A stretch of 64,000 nt of DNA, taken from Rhizobiales bacterium UBA3584 (GTDB lineage Bacteria; Pseudomonadota; Alphaproteobacteria; Rhizobiales; Devosiaceae). The notes beneath the pieces were generated by a model. That model made no database searches. It saw nothing but the letters and a program-made list of their open reading frames with translations, and had not been told where the DNA came from. Location of the stretch: positions 34,347-98,346 of the forward strand of contig DFMV01000021.1 of the NCBI GenBank assembly GCA_002375765.1, given 5' to 3'. Of this stretch, positions 18,235 through 27,800 are shown piece after piece. Each line of letters opens with the position of its first letter. Position 1 is the stretch's first letter. The position numbers were made by a program, and so were the translations under genes.

Positions 18235-20376
18235 CTAGCCGTTGCTGGTGAGCCTTGGCTCGACCGCTCTGGCTGGGGTTAGCCTCGTAATCAGTTCGAG
18301 CGCATCTTTGGCTGGTAGGGGCCGGGAGAACAGAAAGCCTTGAATTTCATCACATCCATGGGCACGAACGGCGTCGAGCTGAGCTTCGGTTTCGACGCCC
18401 TCTGCGGTGGTCGCCATGCCCAGACTTCGGCCCAGAGCGATGACTGCCTTGATGATCTCGAAATTGGCGTCCTTGGATCCCACGTCCTCGATGAATGAGC
18501 GGTCGATCTTGATCTTGTCGAACGGGAAGGCCCTCAGATACGAGAGCGAGGAATAGCCGGTTCCGAAATCGTCCATCGAAATGCGAATGCCCATGGCGCG
18601 CAGGGCATGGAGGGTTTCCAATGTCTGATCGGAATCGCTGAGCAAGACGGATTCGGTGATCTCGAGTTCGAGACGGCTCGCAGGCAAGCAGGCCTCATCA
18701 AGGGCCTGCTGGACACTCTCCATCAACCGGCGGCTCTTGAACTGCACGGGTGAAAGATTGACCGCGACACGGATATCTGTGGGCCAGGTTGCTGCTGCCA
18801 GGCACGCCTGTCTGAGCACCCATTCTCCCAGTTGCACAATAAAGCCGATTTCCTCGGCGACCGGAATGAACTCGGCGGGCGAGATAAAACCCATTTCCGA
18901 GTGCTCCCAGCGCAACAGGGCTTCCATGCAGGATATGGAATTGTTTTCCAGGTCCATGAGGGGCTGGAAAACCAATCTGAACTCGTCGCGAGTCAGACCC
19001 AGTTTCAGTCCGCTTTCGATGGCGCGGCGATGCTGCATGGCCGCGTCCATGCCTTTTTCAAAAAAACGGAAATTGCCCCGGCCATCACTCTTGGCGCGAT
19101 AAAGCGCAAGGTCGGCATTTTTCATCAGCGTTTCGCCATCCGTGCCATCAGTTGGCGCCACAGCTATTCCGATTGAAGTGCCGATGATGACACGATGGCC
19201 CTCTATTTCCATCGGGTGGCTGATGGCCGCGACCAGGCGTTCGGCGAGGGCCGCCGCGTCGTTGGGGCTTTTGAGCGGGCCGGCAAGCATGGAGAATTCA
19301 TCGCCCCCGAGCCGGGCAGCGCATTCATGCTCACGCTTGGCGTGGTTGATGCGCGCCGCAACCTCCTTGAGAACGGCATCGCCTACACCGTGCCCGAGGG
19401 TGTCATTAATCACCTTGAAGTGGTCGAGGTCGAAGCACAGCACCGCCATGGTCTCACCGCGACGTATGCGGGATTCTGCCATGGCCATTTCTTCGGCAAA
19501 CAGCGTCCGGTTGGGCAGGTCGGTCAGAGCATCGTGTCGCGCCAGATGATGAATGCGGGCCTCCGACCGCCGCTGCTCGGTAATGTCCTGATGGGTTTCA
19601 ACCCATCCACCATCGTCCATCGGCTGGTGAACCAGTGAAATGATCTGGCCGTTCTCGAACTCGCAGATGTCTGCACTGCGTTTCCGATCAGTGATCGTTT
19701 GAACCCGACGCTGCAAAAAGGCCATGGGGCCTTCCTTGGGGCGCATTCCGTTCTCGAACCGGTAGTCGAGAATGTCGGTCAGAAGCGTACCGGGCTGGCG
19801 TAGGCTCTCGGGAAGATCGTAGAGCATGGCGTAGTTGGCGTTGCAGATCACCAGCCTGTGGTCGGCGTCGATCATGCACAGACCGTGCGCCATATTGTCA
19901 ACGGCAGTCTCAAATCGAACTGCCTGTTGAGCCAGGTCGGCCTCTCGCTTAGACAGCGCGGTGAGGTGATCGCTGGCATCGGTGATATCTTCGTGGGTAA
20001 CCAGCCAGCCCGTACCGGCACGGCCCGTATAGGTCGTACGTATGTTGCGGTCGCGAAGATTTTGCTCATACTGGATCGGCGTCTCGCGGCGCTTTTGCCG
20101 CTCGAAGCGACTGATCATCGCTTCATAAAGTTCATCAACGCTGTACCCGAAATAATTGCCCGCATCGATTACGGCGCGGCAGCAATCGCGCAGAGTCATG
20201 CCAGCATTGAGTGCATCGGCCGCCAGTCCGAACGTCCACGCATAACGGGCGTTGAACAATTCGAGCTTGAAATCCTCACTCCAAACGCACAGCCCGTACG
20301 GCATCGCCTCGAGCGCCGCATCTACGGCGTGCGCATTGCTCATTCCCTTGCCGTCCGGCATCCACTTTTCCCCCAC
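18235..20376 (-). CDS. PAS-PAS-GGDEF-EAL cyclic di-GMP signalling protein
   Basis: 713-residue cytoplasmic protein. Two PAS-type segments (about 12-125 and 140-260) precede a GGDEF domain (about 275-435, AARLGGDEF, with REHE in place of a canonical RxxD I-site) and an EAL domain (about 450-700). The EAL part retains MEALLRW, DDFGTGYSSL and KIDRSFIED, so phosphodiesterase activity is expected; the GGDEF part also looks intact, so it may be bifunctional. No transmembrane helix is seen. The start is uncertain: GTG at 20376 (after GAGGGG) or in-frame ATGs 5 and 11 codons later. Confidence 0.93.
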   Translation of the reverse strand: MGEKWMPDGKGMSNAHAVDAALEAMPYGLCVWSEDFKLELFNARYAWTFGLAADALNAGMTLRDCCRAVIDAGNYFGYSVDELYEAMISRFERQKRRETPIQYEQNLRDRNIRTTYTGRAGTGWLVTHEDITDASDHLTALSKREADLAQQAVRFETAVDNMAHGLCMIDADHRLVICNANYAMLYDLPESLRQPGTLLTDILDYRFENGMRPKEGPMAFLQRRVQTITDRKRSADICEFENGQIISLVHQPMDDGGWVETHQDITEQRRSEARIHHLARHDALTDLPNRTLFAEEMAMAESRIRRGETMAVLCFDLDHFKVINDTLGHGVGDAVLKEVAARINHAKREHECAARLGGDEFSMLAGPLKSPNDAAALAERLVAAISHPMEIEGHRVIIGTSIGIAVAPTDGTDGETLMKNADLALYRAKSDGRGNFRFFEKGMDAAMQHRRAIESGLKLGLTRDEFRLVFQPLMDLENNSISCMEALLRWEHSEMGFISPAEFIPVAEEIGFIVQLGEWVLRQACLAAATWPTDIRVAVNLSPVQFKSRRLMESVQQALDEACLPASRLELEITESVLLSDSDQTLETLHALRAMGIRISMDDFGTGYSSLSYLRAFPFDKIKIDRSFIEDVGSKDANFEIIKAVIALGRSLGMATTAEGVETEAQLDAVRAHGCDEIQGFLFSRPLPAKDALELITRLTPARAVEPRLTSNG

Positions 20377-20568
20377 GAGCGCCCCTCAAATTGATCGCGC
20401 ATCATGGGGCGCACCCCTGAAGCAACAGTGAATCCTATCGGTGGATTTGCGGATTTCACGACGAACGCTAACGGAAGGTTAATGCCCGATACGGAACCGA
20501 GCGGGTCGGCCGGCGTTTAGGGCCTGCATTGAATACGCTATTGTCTTTTGGATTTTTTGGAGAATTTG

Positions 20569-20715
20569 ATGAGCCGCAATACACTTTATCTTCTGCTTGG
20601 CGCCCTGATCGTTGTGGTCGTTGGTTTTGCCATCTATGCCTATCAGCAGGAATCTCAGCCCGACGGCGTCCAGATCGAACTCAACGAACAGGGCATTTCT
20701 GTCGAAGGCAACTGA
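20569..20715 (+). CDS. Small single-pass membrane protein, 48 residues
   Basis: A short gene starting with ATG at 20569, preceded by GGAG eight bases upstream, and ending with TGA at 20713. The product begins MSRNTLYLLLGALIVVVVGF, giving one transmembrane helix (about 5-24), followed by a polar tail with QIELNEQGISVEGN. Small proteins of this layout (helix plus a short tail ending in I/L-S-V-E) occur in rhizobia-like genomes, but I know of no function. Good ribosome site and position-specific hydrophobicity support it; the alternative frame over the same bases gives a cysteine- and arginine-rich product and is rejected. Confidence 0.7.
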   Translation: MSRNTLYLLLGALIVVVVGFAIYAYQQESQPDGVQIELNEQGISVEGN

Positions 20716-20811
20716 CCCAGACCGGCCCATGAAGGCATAATCGTGCTTTCCCCACGCTCCGTGTCCCGCTATTGAGTGCGCAAGGATGCACCAGGATGGG
20801 AGGCGGAGCGT

Positions 20812-21972
20812 ATGGGTTTTCCAGCACAAACGATTGGGGATCTCAAGAATCTGGCAAGGCGCCGCGTACCGCGGATGTTTTTCGATTATGCCGATTCCGG
20901 TTCCTGGACGGAAAGCACCTATAACGCCAACGAAACAGACTTTTCCAAGATAAAGTTTCGCCAGCGCGTTGCCGTCGACATGACCGACCGCTCGCTGGGC
21001 TCGACCATGATCGGCCAAGACGTTGCGATGCCCGTCGCGATAGCGCCGACCGGTTTCGGCGGCATGCAGCATCCCGATGGAGAAATGCTCGGAGCCCGAG
21101 CGGCGCGCGCGCTGGGCATTCCATTCACGCTTTCAACCATGAGCATCTGTTCGATCGAGGACGTGTCAGAGGCCACCGGCGGCGCCCCGTTCTGGTTCCA
21201 GCTCTATGTGATGCGTGACCGCAAGTTCATGCATAATCTGATCGACCGGGCCAAAGCGGCAAACTGTTCGGCGCTAGTTCTCACGCTGGATCTGCAGATT
21301 CTCGGACAGCGGCACAAGGATGCGCGCAACGGGCTCTCTGCTCCCCCAAAGATCAATTTCAACACCGTCTGGCAGCTGGCCTCCCGTCCGCAATGGTGTT
21401 TGTCCATGCTCAAGACGCGCCGCCATACGTTTCGCAATATCGTCGGTCATGCAGAAAATGTCGGCGATTTATCCTCGCTGTCGTCCTGGACTGCGGAACA
21501 GTTCGATCCCAAGCTCAACTGGTCCGATATCGAGTGGATCAAGGAGCGCTGGGGCGGAAAGGTGATCTTGAAGGGCATCATGGACGCCGAAGACGCCCGC
21601 ATGGCAGCCGCTTCGGGCGCAGACGCGATCATTGTATCCAATCATGGCGGGCGGCAACTGGACGGCGCACCGTCCTCGATCTCCGCCCTGCCCAGTATCG
21701 TAGAAGCGGTGGGCGACAAGATTGAAGTTCACATGGACGGAGGTATCCGCTCCGGCCAAGATGTTTTGCGAGCGCTGTGTCTCGGGGCCAAAGGCGTCTA
21801 TATCGGCCGGCCGTGGCTCTATGGGCTCGGAGCTGGCGGAGAGGCCGGCGTCCGGCAGGCCCTCGAGATTATCCGCAAGGAACTTGACGTCACCATGGCG
21901 CTTTGCGGCGAGCGGGATATCCGCAATGTCGGTCGGCACAACCTCGTCAATCCGGGTGTTTTTTCAGAATGA
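20812..21972 (+). CDS. lldD: FMN-dependent L-lactate dehydrogenase (LldD type)
   Basis: Oxidises L-lactate (or another L-2-hydroxy acid) to the 2-oxo acid, passing electrons to the quinone pool at the membrane. The 386 residues follow the alpha-hydroxy-acid oxidase pattern: PRMFFDYADSGSW near the N-terminus, SICSIEDVSEATGGAPFWFQLY, TLDLQILGQRHKDARNG, and the active-site VSNHGGRQLDGAPSS with the catalytic His. ATG 20812 follows GGGAGGCGG; the GTG at 20776 is possible. The stop overlaps the nadC start (ATGA). Confidence 0.9.
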   Translation: MGFPAQTIGDLKNLARRRVPRMFFDYADSGSWTESTYNANETDFSKIKFRQRVAVDMTDRSLGSTMIGQDVAMPVAIAPTGFGGMQHPDGEMLGARAARALGIPFTLSTMSICSIEDVSEATGGAPFWFQLYVMRDRKFMHNLIDRAKAANCSALVLTLDLQILGQRHKDARNGLSAPPKINFNTVWQLASRPQWCLSMLKTRRHTFRNIVGHAENVGDLSSLSSWTAEQFDPKLNWSDIEWIKERWGGKVILKGIMDAEDARMAAASGADAIIVSNHGGRQLDGAPSSISALPSIVEAVGDKIEVHMDGGIRSGQDVLRALCLGAKGVYIGRPWLYGLGAGGEAGVRQALEIIRKELDVTMALCGERDIRNVGRHNLVNPGVFSE

Positions 21973-22832
21973 CAACGGCCCATGCTGCCGCGCTCCCTCG
22001 CCATGTCGTCGAACGCGCCATCAAAATTGCGTTCGCAGAAGATCTGGGAGAAGCGGGGGACATCACCTCTCAGGCGACGATCGATCCGAAAGCAACGGCG
22101 GTCGCTCGCATCAACGCGCGCGGCGCGGGCGTAGTCTGCGGACTCGATTGCGCGGTAGGGGCCTTTTCGTTAATCGGTGCGGGCCTTGAAACAGAAACGT
22201 TCGTTGCGGATGGCACCATAGTCTCGGGCGGAGACGCCATTCTTGAAGTGCGCGGCAATGCGCGAAACCTGCTGGCAGCGGAGCGCACGGCGCTCAATTT
22301 CCTGACCCATTTGAGTGGCGTCGCAACCCTGACGCGCAGCTTCGTGCTGCAGACCGAAGGGACGGATGCCCGTATCTGTTGCACCCGAAAGACCACGCCG
22401 GGGCTGCGGGCGCTGGAAAAATATGCCGTTCGGTGTGGTGGCGGACACAACAATCGTTTCGGGCTGAACGATGCCATCCTGATCAAGGACAATCACATTG
22501 CCGTGGCTGGCGGTGTCACCGAAGCCATCGCGGCGGCGAGGGCGTTTGCGGGGCATCTGGTCTCGGTCGAAGTGGAAGTCGACACGCTCGACCAACTTCG
22601 CGAGGCTCTGGCGACCGATGTGAACGCCATTCTTCTCGATAATATGGACGAGGACACCCTTGCCCAGGCCGTCGCCATCACCGCCGGACGCGCCAAGCTC
22701 GAGGCATCGGGCAATGTTACGCTTGAGCGTGTGGCGGCGATTGCCCGGACGGGTGTGGATTACATTTCGACCAGCCGGATCACCACTGCTGCTGTTCCCC
22801 TGGATCTTGGGCTGGACATAAGCATCGATTAG
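21969..22832 (+). CDS. nadC: Nicotinate-nucleotide diphosphorylase (quinolinate phosphoribosyltransferase)
   Basis: Converts quinolinate and PRPP to nicotinate mononucleotide in de novo NAD synthesis. 287 residues, normal length, with AFAEDLGEAGDITSQATI, RTALNFLTHLSGVATLT, CTRKTTPGLRALEKYAV, the active-site GGGHNNRFGLNDAILIKDNHI, and the C-terminal SGNVTLERVAAIARTGVDYIS. It is coupled to lldD by an ATGA overlap, an uncommon partner; nadA and nadB are not in the window. A 9-bp inverted repeat at 22867-22890 (one mismatch) lies behind the gene. Confidence 0.95.
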   Translation: MTTAHAAALPRHVVERAIKIAFAEDLGEAGDITSQATIDPKATAVARINARGAGVVCGLDCAVGAFSLIGAGLETETFVADGTIVSGGDAILEVRGNARNLLAAERTALNFLTHLSGVATLTRSFVLQTEGTDARICCTRKTTPGLRALEKYAVRCGGGHNNRFGLNDAILIKDNHIAVAGGVTEAIAAARAFAGHLVSVEVEVDTLDQLREALATDVNAILLDNMDEDTLAQAVAITAGRAKLEASGNVTLERVAAIARTGVDYISTSRITTAAVPLDLGLDISID

Positions 22833-22866
22833 ATCCGTTTTTCTCACTCGATCGTAAGACAATCAT

Positions 22867-22890
22867 CGTACGTGGACTGAACCACGTGCG
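22867..22890 (+). terminator. Possible hairpin terminator after nadC
   Basis: CGTACGTGG and CCACGTGCG form a 9-bp stem with one G-U pair around ACTGAA, 35 bases past nadC. No T run follows, so termination is uncertain. Confidence 0.4.
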
Positions 22891-22939
22891 ACTCTTCGTC
22901 GTATATCTTGGCAAGTGCTGCGCCTTAATATATAGGGCC

Positions 22940-22964
22940 ATCATATTCTTTTCCAGCATATGAT
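22940..22964. promoter_or_regulatory. Inverted repeat before padR, probable operator
   Basis: ATCATAT at 22940-22946 and ATATGAT at 22958-22964 form an AT-rich dyad with centres 18 bases apart, ending 9 bases before the PadR start. PadR proteins commonly bind such AT-rich dyads in their own promoter. Confidence 0.5.
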
Positions 22965-22972
22965 CGAGGAAC

Positions 22973-23545
22973 ATGAACGTTCGCACTCTATGCCTCTCCT
23001 TCCTCTACACTCAGGATGCGAGTGGCTATGAAATTCGCAAGCTTTGCACCGAAGGTGGCGGCGCCTATTTCGTCGAAGCCAGCTTCGGCTCGATTTATCC
23101 TGCGCTTGCCAAGCTGGAGGACGATGAACTCGTAACGTCCCGGATCGAGCATCAGGACGGCAAACCGTCCAAAAAGATCTATTCCATTACCGAGGCTGGC
23201 CGAGCCGCCTTTTGCGATGCTCTGCACGAACCTTTGGGCGATGATGTCTTTCGCAGCCCTTTCCTGCTTTTCGCTCGTTTTGCACATCTGCTCGACCCCG
23301 ATCTGGTCAAGTCGCGCATCGAGGACAGGCTGGCCTATCTCGACGCTCAAATTGTCGAACTCAAAGAGCTTCAGCGGGAAATAGAAGGCGGAGATGACAC
23401 GAGCCATACCAACGACGCATGGGTGATCAGCTATGGCATCACCTGTCTTGAAGTTGCACATCGGCATCTCCATACCCACATGCACTCCTTAATTGCCTCA
23501 GCGCGACCAGACAAAGCGCGCGCCGGGCAGCAAGCAGCAGAATAG
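22973..23545 (+). CDS. PadR-family transcriptional regulator
   Basis: Likely local repressor of the RND pump that follows. The 190 residues start with the PadR winged helix (about 1-85): LCLSFLYTQDASGYEIRKLC, SFGSIYPALAKLEDDELV and PSKKIYSITEAGRAAF, then the C-terminal helical dimerisation part (about 95-180). This is the larger PadR/Vir class. The next gene begins 13 bases after its stop, so regulator and pump form one operon, as in many drug-responsive efflux loci. The inducer is unknown. Confidence 0.9.
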   Translation: MNVRTLCLSFLYTQDASGYEIRKLCTEGGGAYFVEASFGSIYPALAKLEDDELVTSRIEHQDGKPSKKIYSITEAGRAAFCDALHEPLGDDVFRSPFLLFARFAHLLDPDLVKSRIEDRLAYLDAQIVELKELQREIEGGDDTSHTNDAWVISYGITCLEVAHRHLHTHMHSLIASARPDKARAGQQAAE

Positions 23546-23558
23546 AGGGCGCTGTTTT

Positions 23559-24848
23559 ATGCAATTTCTCAAGTCTTTTGGTTTATCGTTTTTTATCCTT
23601 GCTGGAGCTGCCATTTGGTTGGGCACGGGCACGCTGGTTATGGGCGGCCAGGGTCCTGGAAACGGCGAGCATTCCATTGTCGGTCTCATCGAAGGCGATG
23701 ATCACGGCCCCATTTCAACAGCGCTGGCCGAGGCCGGCGTCCTCCCCGAGCATTCCCCAGAGACAGTCGAGCAGGCACGTATGACCGTTGCCGAGCGTGT
23801 GGCTCAGGCAAACGGGGGACCTGGCGCATCTGTATCGGTACGCACGCAAACGTTTGAACGCCAACAGATGCCGATTGAAGTCACATTGCGTGGCCGCACG
23901 ACGGCTGCGGCCAATGTTGCGGCAGTCGCCGAAACGGCGGCCGTCGTGGAGACCGTCCATGTCGAAAAGGGCGACCAGGTAGAAGCTGGTGATCTTTTGT
24001 GTTCACTTGCACCCGGCACACGCGCCGCGGCTGTTGCACAGGCCGAGGCCGCTCTTGCACAGGCCGAGGCAGGACTTGCTCAGGCTCAACTCGATCTGGA
24101 AACCAACACTTCGTTGCGCGAGCGTGGTCTGGCTCCAGCCAATACCGCCAATTCAGTTCAGGTCGCTCTGGCCGCCGCCGAAGCTCAAGTTTCCTCGGCC
24201 CAGGCCGCGCTTGACAATGCGAGGGCCGAACTGGATCGGACGGAAATCGTTGCCGAGGTGTCCGGATTGGTTCAGGCCCCTATCGCCACCCGCGGTTCAA
24301 TGCTCTCTCAGGGCAGCGTTTGCGCGACGATCGTTCAGCTCGATCCAATCGTCTTCTCGGGCTCGGTTGCTGAAGCCAACATCACGCTGGCCCGCACCGG
24401 GCTTCCCGCCACGCTGCACACGGTGACCAATCAGGACGCCACCGGTGAGGTGACTTACGTGGCAGCCAGTGCCGACGATGCAACACGTTCTTTCCCCGTC
24501 GAAATCGAATTTGCCAATCCCGATTTTTCGATCCGGGAAGGCGTTACGGCCACCGCTACGGTCAATATGGGATCGATGCCGGGGCATCTTCTGCCCCAGT
24601 CGGTGCTCACGTTGAACGATGAAGGTGTACTAGGCGTACGGGCCGTTCAAGACGGCATTGTCGCTTTTTACCCTGTGACGATCGTTTCGGATACCAGAGA
24701 GGGAGTATGGGTAACCGGGCTTCCTCAATCTGTCGACATCATCACCATCGGCCAGGAATTTGTGATTGAAGGACAGTCGGTGCAGGCCGGGCAGGAAGCT
24801 GTTTCGGATGATGCCACTGAGACCTCTGAAGAAGGTGCACCTGCATGA
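23559..24848 (+). CDS. RND efflux membrane-fusion protein
   Basis: Periplasmic adaptor linking the inner-membrane pump to an outer-membrane channel. The 429 residues start with an uncleaved or signal-type helix (about 8-32), then an unusual hydrophilic N-terminal stretch of about 80 residues rich in Gly, Glu and His, a lipoyl/barrel-sandwich domain (VHVEKGDQVEAGDLLCSL), an alpha-helical hairpin (about 165-230, alanine/glutamate-rich) and beta-barrel parts. The tail is acidic. Start ATG 23559 is used since the frame upstream is non-homologous and overlaps padR. It overlaps the pump gene by 4 bases. Confidence 0.9.
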   Translation: MQFLKSFGLSFFILAGAAIWLGTGTLVMGGQGPGNGEHSIVGLIEGDDHGPISTALAEAGVLPEHSPETVEQARMTVAERVAQANGGPGASVSVRTQTFERQQMPIEVTLRGRTTAAANVAAVAETAAVVETVHVEKGDQVEAGDLLCSLAPGTRAAAVAQAEAALAQAEAGLAQAQLDLETNTSLRERGLAPANTANSVQVALAAAEAQVSSAQAALDNARAELDRTEIVAEVSGLVQAPIATRGSMLSQGSVCATIVQLDPIVFSGSVAEANITLARTGLPATLHTVTNQDATGEVTYVAASADDATRSFPVEIEFANPDFSIREGVTATATVNMGSMPGHLLPQSVLTLNDEGVLGVRAVQDGIVAFYPVTIVSDTREGVWVTGLPQSVDIITIGQEFVIEGQSVQAGQEAVSDDATETSEEGAPA

Positions 24849-27800
24849 CCAGCTTCATCGAGCGCATCCTGCGCATGCCCCGCGTCGTGATGACAATCAT
24901 GGCGTTGCTGTTGCTCGCGGGCGGGCTTTCCTATTCGGTTCTCCCAAAGGAAAGCTTCCCCGCCATCGACGTTCCGTATCTTTACGTTTCGATCAGCCAG
25001 ACGGGCGTTTCGCCTCGCGACGCCGAAAACCTGCTGGCCAGGCCGGCCGAAGAAGAACTCAACGGGCTGGACGGTCTGGTCAACATGTCGTCCACCTCGA
25101 CCACCGGGCATGCTTCGGTGTTCCTCGAATTTGGTGCGAACGTTGATACCGAACAGGCTCTGATCGATACCCGGGCGCGCATTGATGCCATCAAGGCAAA
25201 CCTGCCCGCCGACGCTGACGATCCGACGGTCAACGAAATCGACATGGTGGGTTACCCCATTATCTCGGTGGCCGTTTACGGTGATGTGCCAGAACGCGAA
25301 CTGGTGCGCCGCGCGGAGGAACTTCAGACCGCGCTCGAAGGCATCGCGTCAGTTCGCGAAGTCACGCTGTCGGGTGCACGCGACGAAGTTGTTGAAGTCA
25401 CCATCGACCTGATGCGCCTCGAGGCTTACGACCTCACGGCGAACCAGCTGTTCGACGCTCTGGCCCGCAACAATCTCGTGGTCGCCGGCGGCACGCTCAA
25501 CACCGGTCAGGGCTCTTTCAGCGTGGAGGTTCCCGGACTCATCACCAGCGCCCAGGACGTCTTCGAGCTGCCCATCAAGACAGATGGCACCAACGTCGTC
25601 ACGTTTGGCGATATCGCCAACGTCACGCGCACGCTGGAGGACGCCACAGAATACACCAACGTAAACGGCTCCCCTGCCCTGATTCTCGGTGTGAGCAAAA
25701 AAGCCGGCACCAACATCATCGAGGTATCCGACACCGTTCGTGCAGTCACCGAGGAACTTGCAGCCGAGTGGCCGCAAGGCGTGGGCCACAGCTTCTTTCT
25801 CGATCAGGCTGAAACCACGCTCAGCTTGTTCCGTTCGCTCGAGGCTGCGGTTCTGACCGCTGTGGCGCTGGTGCTTATTACCTGCATTGCCGTGCTTGGC
25901 GTCCGCGCCGCGTTCATGATCGGCATGTCGATCCCGCTGTCTTTCATGATCGCATTTCTCTACATGCAGATGACCGGCATGACGATCAACATGATGGTCA
26001 TGTTCGGGCTGGTGATCGCCGTGGGCGTTCTGGTCGACGACCCCGTGGTGGTCGTCGAATATGCCGAGCGAAAACTGCAGGAAGGTGTCTCCAAGAAAGA
26101 GGCCTTCATCCAGGCGATGCACAAGATGTTCATACCGGTCATCGGTGCGACAGCCACAACCCTTGCCGCATTCGTGCCCCTGCTGTTCTGGCCCGGTATC
26201 ATCGGCAAGTTCATGACCGACCTTCCGACGATCGTGATCGTCGTGATGTCCGCATCATTTGTTTCGGCGCTCATCTTCATGCCGGTTATCGGTGCCGTCA
26301 TTGCCTCGACCCATGTCGATCCCGAGCGCAAGGAACAAGCCGATATCGTCATGTATCCCGAGAAGTTCCACCCCAAAAAGGTGAAGGGACCGACCGGGAT
26401 ATACGTGCGGCTCATGTCCGTGCTTTTGCGGTGGCCGATCCCAACATTGTTGGTCGGCTTCGGCATCGTGTTCGGAGTATTTTTCGCTTACGCAGCCAAC
26501 CCTACGGGAACCGAGGCATTCCCAGCCTCCGAGCCTGAATATGCCACGGTTGCAGTGGTTGCCCGCGGCAATTATTCGCCGGAAGAGGTCCGCGACATGC
26601 TTGTCGAGGTCGAAGACGAATTGATGCAGGTCCACGGCATTCGGGACATCATCATGCAGTTCGGAACGACTGGCGCCATGGGTACCATGCCGCCCGACAC
26701 GATCGGCAATTTCCAGCTCCAGCTCGTCGATTACAACCACCGGGTGAAGGCCGAGGAAATCTTCTCCGATATTCGCCAACGCGTTGCCGATATCTCCGGC
26801 CTGCAGGTTCAGGTTCTCGCCACCGAGAGCGGTCCACCGGCGGGCAAGGACATCAACATGCGTGTAGAAAGCTCCAGCTACGACAATCTGGCGCCGACCG
26901 TCGAACGCATCCGTGATTATCTGGAGAACGAGCTCGCCAATACCGCCGACATCGAGGATGGCCGCCCCTCACCCGGCATCGATTGGCAGGTGACCGTCGA
27001 TCGTTTGGAAGCAGCCCGATACGGTATCGGCGTGCGCGAACTGGCTCCATATGTTCAGTTGGTAACGTCAGGCGTCAATCTGGGCACCTATCGTGATCAG
27101 AGCACAGGGGATGAACTCGACATCAAGGTTCGCCTTCCCCAGGATGAACGCACCTTGGATGCGCTCGATTCCATGCGGATTGCCACATCGCAGGGCATGA
27201 TCCCGGTTTCGAACTTCATCGATCGGCAAGCGGTTCCCAAGGTCGCGAATATCGAGCGGCGCAATCAGACCTATGTGATGCCGATTGCAGCCAATCTGGT
27301 TAATCTTCCAGAAGGTGTTTATGCCGCCGATCGCGTCGCCGAACTGCAGGCATGGCTCGATGATCAGGAATGGCCCGATGGCGTGACCTTCGCGTTCGGT
27401 GGTGCCGAAGAGCAGATGGGTGATGCCAATGCCTTTATCGCCCAGGCGTTCGGTGCTGCGGTGTTCCTGATCTTCCTGATCCTGCTGCTCGAGTACAACA
27501 GCTTCTATCAGGTGTTCGTAACGCTCTCGACGGTATTCATGTCGGTTGCCGGTGTTCTGCTCGGCATGCTCGCTACGGGTATGAGTTTTTCGGCCATCAT
27601 GACAGGCTTGGGCGTTGTTGCGCTGGCGGGGATCGTTGTCAAAAACGGTATCGTTCTGATCGATACCTACAATGAGTACAACCGCCATCAGCAGGTCGAG
27701 CCGGTAACCGCAATGCTACTCACGACGGCGCAACGTGTGCGTCCCGTGCTACTCACCGCATTCCTGACGGCGCTCGGCGTTATCCCCATGTGGGCAAATG

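Noticed and set aside
25349-26122. 257-codon minus-strand frame inside the RND permease gene
   Set aside because: His/Asp-rich shadow of a strongly coding GC-rich gene; no ribosome site, no family pattern.
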